Positions 43,116 through 51,227 of a stretch of 64,000 nucleotides of DNA are shown here, in pieces. The notes under the pieces are model-generated. The model was not told where the DNA came from and ran no database searches. It worked only from the letters and a program-made list of their open reading frames with translations. Within the stretch, counting starts at the first letter, position 1; the number at the start of each line of letters is the position of its first letter. The translations under genes and the position numbers were made by a program. Source of the stretch: Streptomyces viridiviolaceus (lineage in GTDB: Bacteria; Actinomycetota; Actinomycetes; Streptomycetales; Streptomycetaceae); NCBI RefSeq assembly GCF_014650995.1, contig NZ_BMWA01000010.1:42241-106240 (forward strand). The letters are read 5' to 3'.

Positions 43116-44489
43116 TCAGACGGTGCGCGCGTCCGCGGCACGGTGAGCGGCCACCTCGTCGTCCTCGGGCGAGGCGACCTCGGCGAGGTCCCGGTGGCGG
43201 GTCTCCTTGGCCACGCCCACGGCGATCAGCGTCAGCACGGACGCGGCGATGACGTACAGGGAGATCGGGGTGGAGCTGTCGTAGTCGGACAACAGCGCGG
43301 TCGCGATCAGCGGCGCGGGGGCGCCGGCGGCGACCGAGGCGAACTGGGCACCGATGGAGGCACCGGAGTAGCGCATCCGGGTCGCGAACATCTCGGAGAA
43401 GAAGGCCGCCTGCGGCGCGTACATCGCGCCGTGCAGCACCAGGCCCACGGTCACCGCGACGATCAGGTTGCCGAACCCGCCGGTGTCGATCAGCTTGAAG
43501 AACGGGAACATCCACAGACCGACGCCCGCCGCGCCCAGCAGGTACACCGGCCGGCGGCCGATCCGGTCGGACAGCGCGCCCCAGGCCGGGATGACCGCGA
43601 AGTGCACGGCCGAGGCGATCAGCACGGCGTTGAGCGCGGTCTGCTTGGAGACACCGGCCGAGGTGGTGGCGTAGACGAGGATGAAGGCGGTGATGACGTA
43701 GTAGCTGATGTTCTCCGCCATACGGGCGCCCATCGCGACCAGCACGTCGCGCCAGTGGTGCCGCAGCACGGCGACCAGCGGAAGCTGCTTGGCCTCCGTC
43801 TTGCGGGACTCGGCCTGCGCCAACGCCTGCTTGAAGACAGGCGATTCATCGACAGAGAGACGAATCCACAGACCGACGATCACCAGCACTCCGGAGAGCA
43901 GGAACGGGATCCGCCAGCCCCAGCTGTTGAACGCGGACTCCGACAGCACGGCCGTCAGCAGCGACAGCACCCCGGTCGCCAGCAGCTGCCCGGCCGGCGC
44001 GCCGGTCTGCGGCCACGAGGCCCAGAACCCGCGCCGCCGCGCGTCCCCGTGCTCGGACACCAGCAGCACGGCGCCGCCCCACTCACCGCCGAGCGCGAAG
44101 CCCTGCACGAGCCGCAGCACGGTCAGCAGCACGGGAGCGGCCGTGCCGATGGTCGCGTGCGTGGGCACCAGGCCGATCGCGAACGTGGCCCCGCCCATCA
44201 TCAGCAGGCTCAGCACCAGCAGCTTCTTGCGCCCGAGCCGGTCGCCGTAGTGCCCGAAGACCAGGGCGCCCAGGGGACGGGCGGCGAACCCGACGGCGTA
44301 CGTCAGGAACGACAGCAGCGTGCCGACGAGCGGATCGGAGTCCGGGAAGAACAACTCGTTGAAGACAAGGGCGGCGGCGGAGCCGTAGAGGAAGAAGTCG
44401 TACCACTCGATGGTGGTGCCGATGAGGCTGGCGGCGACGATGCGCTTGAGGTTGTTCGGCGTCGGTGGAGCGGTTGCTGCGGAGGCCAT
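43116..44489 (-). CDS. Metabolite:proton symporter, MFS (MHS) family
   Basis: A 457-residue transporter with twelve membrane helices of the MHS subfamily (proline/betaine, shikimate and ketoglutarate carriers). Markers are VAASLIGTTIEWYDFFLYGS at the start, GHYGDRLGRKKLLVLSLLMM in loop 2-3, and LRLVQGFALGGEWGGAVLLV. WGALSDRIGRRPVYLLGAAG is the repeat in the second half. ATG 44489 has a GAGGAAG box. It converges with the regulator behind bdhA, so 3-hydroxybutyrate or a similar organic acid is a reasonable substrate guess. Confidence 0.88.
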   Translation of the reverse strand: MASAATAPPTPNNLKRIVAASLIGTTIEWYDFFLYGSAAALVFNELFFPDSDPLVGTLLSFLTYAVGFAARPLGALVFGHYGDRLGRKKLLVLSLLMMGGATFAIGLVPTHATIGTAAPVLLTVLRLVQGFALGGEWGGAVLLVSEHGDARRRGFWASWPQTGAPAGQLLATGVLSLLTAVLSESAFNSWGWRIPFLLSGVLVIVGLWIRLSVDESPVFKQALAQAESRKTEAKQLPLVAVLRHHWRDVLVAMGARMAENISYYVITAFILVYATTSAGVSKQTALNAVLIASAVHFAVIPAWGALSDRIGRRPVYLLGAAGVGLWMFPFFKLIDTGGFGNLIVAVTVGLVLHGAMYAPQAAFFSEMFATRMRYSGASIGAQFASVAAGAPAPLIATALLSDYDSSTPISLYVIAASVLTLIAVGVAKETRHRDLAEVASPEDDEVAAHRAADARTV

Positions 44490-44889
44490 GTGCGCCACTT
44501 CCTCGTGTGCGGTGGGGACGGGTACGTGTCGGGACACCGTAGGAACCCGCAGGTCAGGGGCACATGTGGCGGGGCACCATAGTTCGGGGTTCGGCTATGC
44601 GTGCCGCCACCATGCCCGCTCACCGAAGCGTGATTCGGTCGATGGAAACGGTCGAAACGACTGGCGTCCGAGAGGCGTATTTCGGGGTGATTTGACGGTG
44701 CCGTGCTGACTCCCGTGCTGGTTTGGTGCTGACCAAAACCCGTGGCGCGTCACCGCGAGCGGCTCCACGGTGAGGCCCGGCCGTCAACTGCACGGAAGAC
44801 CCGCCGAACGTGACCGTCCGGGACGCCGCCATTTCACTTCCCACGGCAAACGGCGCCGCTGGCCCCACCTACCGACGACACGCCCATCC
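44490..44889. other. Intergenic stretch with a 16-bp inverted repeat
   Basis: These 400 bases contain no supported gene. TTTGGT-GCTG-ACCAAA (44722-44737) is an inverted repeat next to direct copies of GTGCTGAC. It could be a regulator site, or mark where the disrupted region to the right begins. The MFS promoter is presumably near 44500-44600. Confidence 0.45.
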
Positions 44890-45099
44890 CTAGAGCGGTG
44901 GTGTCTGTCGCGCTGCTTCCAGGTAAACGTCGGGGGCTGGCTTGCCGCGCTCCACGGACTCAACGGTGACCACGACCGGCAGCCCGGCACGCGCCGTGTA
45001 CCAGTCCTCTTCGGCCTTGTGCCCGTACGGAAGGAACGCCTGGCGCAGTGCGTCAAAACGCCGTCGCCCGTTGTCAACGACCGTGCCGTCCCAGTCCAC
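44890..45099 (-). pseudogene. HAD-family hydrolase remnant with internal deletion
   Basis: The 69-residue frame starts with the HAD motif I (MDWDGTVVDNGRRRFDALRQ) and continues FLPYGHKAEEDWYTARAGLP. It then jumps straight to VVVTVESVERGKPAPDVYLE, the motif III region of HAD phosphatases. In an intact gene about 80-100 residues separate these motifs, and more than 50 follow. Both an internal deletion and a 3' truncation are therefore evident. The intact relatives are beta-phosphoglucomutase-like phosphatases. Confidence 0.75.
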
Positions 45100-45358
45100 G
45101 ATGAGACCGGCGGCGTTGTTCGAGGAGATCAGTCATGGGGGCCTCAACGGTGGAGGACCCGGCCATTCGGATCGACGGCCACGAGGGCCTTCGGCACATC
45201 CCCGCCGTCCACTGGCCACGGCAGGCTTCCGAGGGACTGCAGACGGAACCAGCTGGAACCCCGGCAGTTCTGGGGTGGCGACACCCTCGTCCGTGCTTAT
45301 AGACACATGAGCAGACGTACTCATGCGTCGGTCCGGCTTTCCGCCGGAGGCTGGGCGC

Positions 45359-46024
45359 ATGAGACACATCTATGGCCCCGCCCGCCTGTTTATCCGGTCC
45401 GGACACGCTCTCGCAGTGGGCGCCGTCGCCTCCCTGGCCCTTGTCGGCTGTGGCACCGACCGGCCTGGTAGCGGCAGTTCACAGGACGGGCCTGGCACGA
45501 GCGCTGGCTCCAAGGTGAGTGCCACGTCGCTGTCGGCCGACCAAGCGGCGTTCGCGAAGATGCTCGAGAGGGTTGCCGCACCGTGTCCTGCCCCCGGCGG
45601 GCCTCCCATCGCTTCGCAGCTGCCCGGTTCGCAGGAGGAGCAGAGCCTCGCCCCTGGCGAGACTCCTCCCGCCGAGCCGATCGAACCAGGTGTCCTCCCA
45701 GGGCCCGAGCCGGTGTTGAACGCCCGCGACTGGTGCGCGAGCGTCCAGCACGAACAACGCATCATCGAGGCACTGCAGGCGGTTTCGAAGCCCACCCCCG
45801 CAAGCGTCCGTAAGACCCTGAACAGGCTCGGATACATCGACGAACGCATGCACGGCCTCAAGCAGGACGGCAAAGTCACGCGCTTCCACCTTGACCTGCG
45901 TGAGAACGGCGGTCGACTCTGCGAGGCGGGCACGGCGTCGGGTGAGACAACGGACATGACCCCCTGCGTCGCCCCCGCCACCGGAACAGTCATGGTTGGC
46001 AAGGTAGAACTCCAACCTTCATGA
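45359..46024 (+). CDS. Putative lipoprotein
   Basis: A 221-residue protein with a lipoprotein signal. The basic start MRHIYGPARLFIRSG is followed by a hydrophobic stretch (HALAVGAVASLALVGC) with lipobox LVGC and acylated Cys31. The mature part has a Ser/Gly linker, then four cysteines (APCPAPGG, RDWCASVQ, RLCEAG, TPCVAP) that could form two disulfides. The domain is not recognised. ATG 45359 has a GGAGG box eight bases upstream; ATG 45323 is less likely. It lies inside a region of broken genes but has an intact frame. The 260 bp before it (45100-45358) show no supported gene. Confidence 0.72.
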   Translation: MRHIYGPARLFIRSGHALAVGAVASLALVGCGTDRPGSGSSQDGPGTSAGSKVSATSLSADQAAFAKMLERVAAPCPAPGGPPIASQLPGSQEEQSLAPGETPPAEPIEPGVLPGPEPVLNARDWCASVQHEQRIIEALQAVSKPTPASVRKTLNRLGYIDERMHGLKQDGKVTRFHLDLRENGGRLCEAGTASGETTDMTPCVAPATGTVMVGKVELQPS

Positions 46025-46465
46025 CCGCATCACCGGCCTAGTCCAAGCCGTCCTCTGCCTGCATCTGGCCAGCACGATGACTCCACCAGACCCGGGGCAC
46101 ATCACCTCCACCGAACGCGGAGCGGTTCAGTGCGTGACGTCCCGGCATCGGTGCCCTCGGGGATGCAGTGCATCCGCTCACCGCACCGCGTGCTGTATGC
46201 GCTGGGCGCCGAGGATGTGGAGGACCTAGCCATGCCTCTCGGTAGCGCCCTCGGAAATGGGGGGCCGCACAGCCGGGGTCCGACGACCAGCGTCCGCACG
46301 TCAGCGGCGGTGACGCCAAAGAGCCCTGGTGAAGGCCTTCGACGGTGCGAAGCCACGGGCCCTCGGGAATGGATCACGACCTCCCGTGGCTTTCGGGTGT
46401 GGACCGCGTCGGGTGGCGATCGCGGCACTCGGCTTCGTTGACAACTTTCAGGGAGTGACAGCAGC
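46025..46465. other. Intergenic stretch with one hairpin, no gene supported
   Basis: About 440 bases have lower coding quality and several in-frame stops. An inverted repeat AGCCACGGG/CCCGTGGCT (46351-46359 and 46383-46391) lies upstream of the RidA gene. It may be a terminator or a regulator site. Otherwise nothing is recognised. Confidence 0.45.
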
Positions 46466-46876
46466 ATGTCCGTTACACAGCCCGCCGTCGAACGTGTGCG
46501 TGTTTCCGCGGAACCCGACTGGTACGAGTCGGCCGGCATCTCGCTTGGCGTCCGGGTCGGGAACCTGGTCTTCACATCGGGACAGGCCCCGATCGACGCC
46601 CAGGGGACCACGGTCGGCGTGGGGGACTTCGAGGCCCAGGCCCGTCAGGCGCTCGCGAATCTGTCCACGGTGCTGACGAACGCAGGCTCCAGCCTCGCCG
46701 ACACGGTCAAAGCGACCGTGTTCGTCACTGACGTCACGCAACAGGACGTCTTCGCCAGACTGCGCGCGGAACACTTCCCGGACAAGCCGCACCTCGCGGA
46801 GTCGTTCGTCGAGGTCTCCTCACTCGCCGACCCCGAGTGGATGATCGAGATCGAGGCGATCGGTCTCATTCGCTGA
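46466..46876 (+). CDS. RidA/YjgF-family enamine/imine deaminase
   Basis: A 136-residue RidA-family protein: GVRVGNLVFTSGQAPIDAQG, then ARQALANLSTVLTNAGSSLA, VKATVFVTDVTQQDVFARL, and C-terminal MIEIEAIGLI. RidA proteins hydrolyse reactive enamines and imines made by PLP enzymes. The conserved Arg of true RidA (usually in a PxRxxxxV segment) is not obvious here, where the segment reads KPHLAESFVEVSSLA, so this may be an Rid paralogue with another substrate. ATG 46466 has a CAGGGAG box. Confidence 0.82.
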   Translation: MSVTQPAVERVRVSAEPDWYESAGISLGVRVGNLVFTSGQAPIDAQGTTVGVGDFEAQARQALANLSTVLTNAGSSLADTVKATVFVTDVTQQDVFARLRAEHFPDKPHLAESFVEVSSLADPEWMIEIEAIGLIR

Positions 46877-47015
46877 GAAGTGGACATCCCCTAGGGCCAG
46901 AGCAAGCCCTGGAGCGCATCGACTACAGGCACAGGGCCAGGCCGACGGCACCTAGCTCTCCCGCTGCCGCAGGTGAGAGACCGGGCCCGGCTGTCAGCGG
47001 CAGTCGCCATGTGAG

Positions 47016-47575
47016 GTGCCCGTCGCACGGGTTGACCCGGCCGACATCGGGCCGGACCTGGTCTTCGGCGCCCGCATCGGCGCCGGGGCGCCGGCCTGCA
47101 CCGGGCGGCTGCGGACGGTCAGCCGGGAGGTGGAGCTGGGGAGGCGGCGGCGGTGTACTACCGCCGCCCCACCCCCTACGCCGTCCGGTTCGAGCATCTG
47201 CCTGCCCAGCAGCGTGACTTCGCCGCCGCGGAGGCCCGGCACGGGCTCGGCGGCATCCTCAACCATCTGCACGGCGCGACGTACGTCAACCACCCGGCGC
47301 GATCACGGCTGCGGACTTCAAGCCCGGCCAGCTCCAGCCCTCCGTCCAGCTCGGCCTCACGATCCCGCCGACGCTGGTCACCAACGACGTTGGAACCGCC
47401 CGCAAGTTCGCCGCCGACCACGGCCCCGTGATCTACAAGACGTTCCGCGGCCTGCCCCGAGACGGCGGGCCCACCGGAGCGATCTGGGCCCAGCGCGTCG
47501 ACCACGACACCTTCGCCGACACGCTCGCCGTGACCGCCCACCTGTTCCAGGCGGAGATCCCCAACGGCCGGGTCC
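47016..47575 (+). pseudogene. tgmB: Decayed tgmB-like ATP-grasp (graspetide) ligase
   Basis: Three frames must be joined to read a TgmB-type ATP-grasp ligase. The first is VPVARVDPADIGPDLVFGAR through LRTVSREVEL (to about 47150). The second is YYRRPTPYAVRFEHLPAQQR through HGATYVNHPA (to about 47297). The third is ITAADFKPGQLQPSVQLGLT, IPPTLVTNDVGTARKFAADH and LAVTAHLFQAEIP. Each shift equals one lost base. The N-terminal 20-25 residues and the C-terminal ATP-binding third are missing, the latter replaced by an IS5-type transposase end. In intact loci TgmB crosslinks a precursor peptide. No precursor or methyltransferase gene is seen here. Confidence 0.72.
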
Positions 47576-47605
47576 AGCGCGGCCGGGTCCAGCTTGGTGG
47601 TCAGG

Positions 47606-47692
47606 CCGCCGCGCGACGACTCGGCGGTCGCAGGAAGGTCATCGAACGCACCATGTCCTGACTGACCGGCTACCGCCTCCTTAACACTGCGA
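47606..47692 (+). mobile_element. IS5-type transposase 3' remnant
   Basis: The frame running out of the tgmB remnant ends RRLGGRRKVIERTMS, then TGA, then LTGYRLLN. This is the C-terminal block of IS5-type (DDE) transposases (V-E-R-T-M-S-W-L-T-G-Y-R-R-L), with Trp changed to stop. Nothing of the rest of the element is visible. Confidence 0.6.
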
Positions 47693-48095
47693 CGCCACCG
47701 CCTCCTCGTCCGCGTCCGCGTCAACTACCCAATTCGTGGCTAACGGGTCCAGCACCATCCAGGTGGTCCGCTGAGTCTGTTCGAGCACGGGAACCGCGCA
47801 GCAGTCATCACCCCGGACTGCCGCAACATCACGCCGACGAGGACGGCCATCTCGCGGACATGGGCGTCGCGTCGCGATCGGGCGGGTCGCGCAAGGGCAG
47901 GGTGAGGCGCAAGCACCTCGGCTGGGAGATGGGCGTCGAGTACTTGGTCCACGAGGGCGGGTGGCACCGGTGCGTGGACAGCGATGCAGACCTGAACTGA
48001 GACAAGGCCGGTGGGACAGGCCCCGACCGCCTGAGCCCTCCCCGGGAAGGCATGGCGGAGTACTCGACCACCCGGCACAGCAGGGCGGCGCGCCC
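47693..48095. other. Disordered stretch, short orphan reading frame only
   Basis: About 400 bases follow the IS5-type remnant. A plus-strand frame ends GWEMGVEYLVHEGGWHRC and VDSDADLN before TGA at 47998-48000. It looks like a protein C terminus, but I do not recognise it and see no start. The rest shows no gene. Confidence 0.4.
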
Positions 48096-48752
48096 TCAGG
48101 AGCGGCCGGTGTGCAGCACCTCGCGGTCCCACAGGTGGCGTGGCTGCGTGTGCAGCCGCCAGTAGTGCTCCGCGATGTCGTCGGGGTCGAAGTCAGTGCC
48201 GGGGGCGACCGGGCCGTCCACGGTGACGCTCGCCGCGTGCACTCCGGAGGGCCCGTACTGCTGATCGAGCAGCGCGATCAGAGTCCGCACGCCTGCCTTG
48301 CCCAGGGAGAGGCTCACGTACTGCGGCTTGGGCTCGGGCATGCCGCCCGTGACGAGGAACGTTCCGCTCCCGCGCATCGCCATGGCCGGCGCGAGGCGTG
48401 CCGCGGCGTTGAGCGCTCCGACCACGTTGACCGCCCACGCCTCCATATGGTCCCGTACCGACAACTGGCCCAACTCGTCCGCCCGGACCAACGCGGCGTT
48501 GTACACGGTGACATCGGGAACGCCGTGCTCCCCGACGGCCTGGTCCAGGGCCGCGTCCAACTCGGCCCGGTCGGTGCTGTCGGCCTGCGCCGTGAGGACC
48601 GGCACGCCTTGGGGAGCGATCGCGGCCGCGGTGGCGCGCAGTGTCTGCGCTCCCCTGGCGATCAGCGTGATCGGCAGACCCTCCTTGGCGAACCGACGGG
48701 CGACTGCCCGCCCGATCCCCGGTCCCGCACCAATGATCACCGCACCCGGCAT
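48096..48752 (-). CDS. Short-chain dehydrogenase/reductase, atypical active site
   Basis: A 218-residue SDR-type protein. Its nucleotide loop VIIGAGPGIGRAVARRFAKE resembles the NAD(P)-binding GxxxGxG. VYNAALV stands in the place of NNAG. Where the catalytic YxxxK should be, the sequence reads PQYVSLSLGKAGVRTL: the lysine is present, but the residue four before it is Leu, so Tyr is displaced or missing. It may be a non-classical SDR. ATG 48752 has a GAGGGGA box. It is divergent from the MerR gene, whose palindrome lies inside its promoter. Confidence 0.85.
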   Translation of the reverse strand: MPGAVIIGAGPGIGRAVARRFAKEGLPITLIARGAQTLRATAAAIAPQGVPVLTAQADSTDRAELDAALDQAVGEHGVPDVTVYNAALVRADELGQLSVRDHMEAWAVNVVGALNAAARLAPAMAMRGSGTFLVTGGMPEPKPQYVSLSLGKAGVRTLIALLDQQYGPSGVHAASVTVDGPVAPGTDFDPDDIAEHYWRLHTQPRHLWDREVLHTGRS

Positions 48753-48790
48753 TGTCCGGCTCCCCTCTTGACGATCAACGATACTGGGGA

Positions 48791-48821
48791 CGGTAAGGCA
48801 TCACATCCATGTGAAGGTCAA
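48791..48821 (-). promoter_or_regulatory. MerR-type promoter with 19-bp spacer
   Basis: On the minus strand TTGACC (48816-48821) and TTACCG (48791-48796) are 19 bp apart, longer than the usual 17. The spacer holds the perfect palindrome TCACAT-CC-ATGTGA (48801-48814). Over-long spacers with a central dyad are the mark of promoters that MerR-family activators twist into shape. It would drive the SDR gene under control of the divergent MerR gene. Confidence 0.75.
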
Positions 48822-48833
48822 GGAGTAGGCCGT

Positions 48834-49220
48834 ATGCGAATCGGCGACCTGGCTCACCGAACCGGCGTGAGCAGGAGGCTGTTGCGCTACTACGAGGAGC
48901 AGGGCCTGCTCCGGCCGGTCCGGTTGGACAACGGCTACCGCGATTACGCCGAGGCAGACGTCGTCACGGTGAACCACATCCGGTTGATGCTCGACGCCGG
49001 GCTCTCCACCTCGGTCATCGCCAAGGTCGTGCACTGCGTGCGCGACAAGGACGAACTGCGAGTGCCGTCCGGCTGTCCCACCTTCATCGGTGAGTTGCGG
49101 CGCGAGCGGGCCCGCATCACCGAGACGATCGCCCGACTCGAGGGTTCCCGGCGGATACTGGACCGCGTTCTCGACACCGCGCCCCGCGACGGAGCAGATC
49201 CGTCACCCGGGACCGCCTAG
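48834..49220 (+). CDS. MerR-family transcriptional regulator
   Basis: A 128-residue MerR protein. The N-terminal winged helix-turn-helix is MRIGDLAHRTGVSRRLLRYY with EEQGLLRPVRLDNGYRDYAE. A coiled dimerisation helix (GELRRERARITETIARLEGS) follows. The single Cys in PSGCPTF plus VHCVRD do not make a clear metal site, so an organic ligand or stress signal is more likely. ATG 48834 has an AAGGAG box. The divergent SDR gene is the probable target. Confidence 0.9.
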   Translation: MRIGDLAHRTGVSRRLLRYYEEQGLLRPVRLDNGYRDYAEADVVTVNHIRLMLDAGLSTSVIAKVVHCVRDKDELRVPSGCPTFIGELRRERARITETIARLEGSRRILDRVLDTAPRDGADPSPGTA

Positions 49221-49332
49221 CCGGGCGCGCGCCACGGCTTGAGCGTGCCTCTTGAGCCCCCCGTCAGCGGATCGGCCCTTCCTTGTCGGTGCCACAGGCC
49301 TGGGGGAAGGTGGGGAAAACGAGGAAGTACGT

Positions 49333-49641
49333 GGCGTGCTGCTGCGCACCGGCGAGTCACTGGGCCGGACGGTCACCGCCAACCCGTACCTGGACCGCGA
49401 GGACGACCCGACCAGGCTGCACGTCACCTTCCTCGCCGAGACGCCGACCCCCGAGCAGGCGGCCGCACCGCGGACATCGGCCGGGAAGACCGCCGAGTTC
49501 GCCCTGCTCGGCGACGAGATCCACCTGCACGTGCCGGGCGGCTACGGGCGGACCAAGCTGAACAACGCGTTCATCGAGCGCCGGCTCGGCATCACCGCGA
49601 CCACCCGGAACTGGAAGACCGGCAAAGCCCTCCAGGGCATG
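49333..49641 (+). pseudogene. DUF1697 gene remnant, 5' truncated
   Basis: The frame reads VLLRTGESLGRTVTANPYLD, REDDPTRLHVTFLAETPTPE, GDEIHLHVPGGYGRTKLNNA and ERRLGITATTRNWKTGKAL. This is the C-terminal two thirds of a DUF1697 protein. The usual N terminus (a block like ALLRGINVGG) is absent. The frame runs straight on into the IS5-type transposase end, so no proper stop remains. Confidence 0.75.
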
Positions 49642-51148
49642 GTTCCCCGGCAGGCAGAACGTGTCGCCGGCCACGTAGGAAGGCAGCACCTGCGGCGATG
49701 GCTGGCCTTCCGCGGCATCCGGCACCGTCTCGCCCGCAAGTGCACCGAGTACTCACAACGCCTGGGCCGGCACCACTGGGTCGTAGAGCGGACCATGTCC
49801 TGGCTATCCGGCTGCCGGCGCCTCCACCGCCGCTACGAGCAAGCCGGAACGATTCCTCGTCTTCACCGCCATCGCCGCGACCCTCATATGTCACCGCCGA
49901 CTGGCCAAGTGAAATGGCGTCCAATTGGCGGCTCGTCTGAGCCTGCCGTGCCCCGAGATGTCTACCGGGCGTCGGGGGAAGGGCGGATCCCACCGCACTG
50001 ACGGTGAAAAGCACCGCTGCGATGCGCATGCCCCACAGCCGGTCGAGGCGGTCGGAGGCGCGGCCCGCTGTCGCCGCGCCGACGGCGCAGCCGAGCAGGG
50101 CGGCGGCGATCACATGGGCCAGGAGGCCGTTGAGTCGTCGGAACAGCGGACTCACACCGCCACGGCGTGTCACCGCTATGGCGGTGACACGCCGGCACGA
50201 TGAGCGCCGCATCGGTTCCGTCGTACCAGCGGTGCCCGCGTCATGCCTGGGCGCGGCTTTCTGGACGAAGCTCTCCAGTGAGCTGGGCGTGATCTGCGGG
50301 TACTTGGCGTTGTCCAGGGTGTCGAACTTGGCTTTGCCCGTCACCATGCACCACTGGTACTGCAGACCTACGTAGTCGAAGGGGTTGTGGGTGAGGCCGG
50401 CCTGGCGGGTGATCTCCGCGCGCAGTTCGTCGGCGGTGCCGAGGTTCTTCAGGGTGAGGGTGCGGCCGGTGGCCCGCTCGAGGGTCCGGTGGAACTGGCG
50501 CATCGACACGACCTCACCGGCGAATCGCTGGGTGCCCTTGGCCTGCGGGTCGAGGGCGACCGCGGCGGTGAAGGCGGCGGTGTCGGCGATCGAGGTGATG
50601 TCCAGGGGCTGGTCGGCATCGCCCCAGTGGGAGACGGTGCCCGCCTCCCAGTCGACGATTCCCATGAAGCCGATCATGACCTCGTAGAAGGCGCCATTGA
50701 GCACGGAGACCACATCGAGGCCCGTGTCGCCGTACGCGGCCGCGGCCTGGCGACGCCAGTCGATCATGAAGTTGTCGCCGTCGTCCAGCTTGGTGATGTC
50801 GACGGCGAAGTCAGACGGGATGAAGCGGCGGGCACCGGCCTTCTCCGCGGCGCGCACCAGGTTCAGCTGCCCGTCCACGATCAGCGCCGGGCCGCCTTGC
50901 ACCGCCGAGATCACGGTGGTGGCGTCGCCGATCGCGGCGGCCAGCTTCTCCACCGGGTGGGTGATGTCACCCTCGACGAGCTCCAGGCCGCGGGCTTCCA
51001 GGGCTGCGAGTGTGGCCTTCTTGTCACCCTCGTTGCCCGGCCGGACAAGAGCTCGCACAGGGGCGCCCCTGTCGAGCAGGGCGCTGACGATCTGGCTGCC
51101 CAGCAGGCCGGTGGCGCCGACCACGAAGGTCTTCGATGCGGTGGTCAT
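49592..51148 (-). CDS. NmrA-family NAD(P)-binding protein with run-on tail
   Basis: Residues 1 to about 305 form an NmrA/isoflavone-reductase-like Rossmann protein. TFVVGATGLLGSQIVSALLD is the nucleotide site, followed by VEGDITHPVEKLAAAIGDAT, RFIPSDFAVDITKLDDGDNF and DQPLDITSIADTAAFTAAVA. Homologues should end soon after TPSSLESFVQKAAP. Here the frame has no stop and continues another 200 residues, through a terminator hairpin (50163-50194), an MFS fragment and the antisense of DUF1697. The tail is thus an accident of rearrangement. ATG 51148 has a weak ribosome binding site; the gene follows the quinone oxidoreductase by 79 bp. Confidence 0.75.
   Translation of the reverse strand: MTTASKTFVVGATGLLGSQIVSALLDRGAPVRALVRPGNEGDKKATLAALEARGLELVEGDITHPVEKLAAAIGDATTVISAVQGGPALIVDGQLNLVRAAEKAGARRFIPSDFAVDITKLDDGDNFMIDWRRQAAAAYGDTGLDVVSVLNGAFYEVMIGFMGIVDWEAGTVSHWGDADQPLDITSIADTAAFTAAVALDPQAKGTQRFAGEVVSMRQFHRTLERATGRTLTLKNLGTADELRAEITRQAGLTHNPFDYVGLQYQWCMVTGKAKFDTLDNAKYPQITPSSLESFVQKAAPRHDAGTAGTTEPMRRSSCRRVTAIAVTRRGGVSPLFRRLNGLLAHVIAAALLGCAVGAATAGRASDRLDRLWGMRIAAVLFTVSAVGSALPPTPGRHLGARQAQTSRQLDAISLGQSAVTYEGRGDGGEDEESFRLARSGGGGAGSRIARTWSALRPSGAGPGVVSTRCTCGRDGAGCRGRPAIAAGAAFLRGRRHVLPAGEPCPGGLCRSSSSGWSR
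49672..49912 (+). mobile_element. IS5-type transposase 3' remnant with frameshift
   Basis: The frame joined to the DUF1697 remnant reads GIRHRLARKCTEYSQRLGRH and HWVVERTMSWLSGCRRLHRR, the DDE transposase C-terminal block. After RRYEQA the family sequence continues one frame over as ERFLVFTAIAATLICHRRLA, K and stop TGA 49910-49912. The 5' part of the element is missing. Confidence 0.75.
49968..50155 (-). pseudogene. MFS sugar-transporter fragment
   Basis: The minus strand reads VSPLFRRLNGLLAHVIAAAL, LGCAVGAATAGRASDRLDRL and MRIAAVLFTVSAVGSALPPT. This is the helix 2 - loop - helix 3 region of sugar-porter MFS proteins (normally GRxSDRxGRR). Only about 60 of 450 residues remain. The fragment is in frame with the NmrA-type gene upstream on the same strand. 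Confidence 0.65.
50163..50194 (-). terminator. Perfect 14-bp hairpin inside the run-on frame
   Basis: Arms 50163-50176 and 50181-50194 are exact inverse copies around the loop TATG. It lies just past where the NmrA-type protein should end, so it is probably that gene's original terminator, now read through by translation. Confidence 0.75.
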
Positions 51149-51227
51149 GGTGTTGCTCTTCTCGGTAGCTTCCGGGCCTCGACCGGCCCGGACAGATGTG
51201 AGCCATGCGCGTCCCGTGAGAGGTGGT

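Noticed and set aside
44722..44737. Phage attachment site
   Set aside because: The inverted repeat is near the edge of the disrupted region, but no integrase, tRNA end or matching second copy was found in the window.
47016..47692. A working graspetide biosynthetic cluster
   Set aside because: The ligase needs two frame repairs, lacks both ends, and no precursor peptide or methyltransferase gene is nearby.
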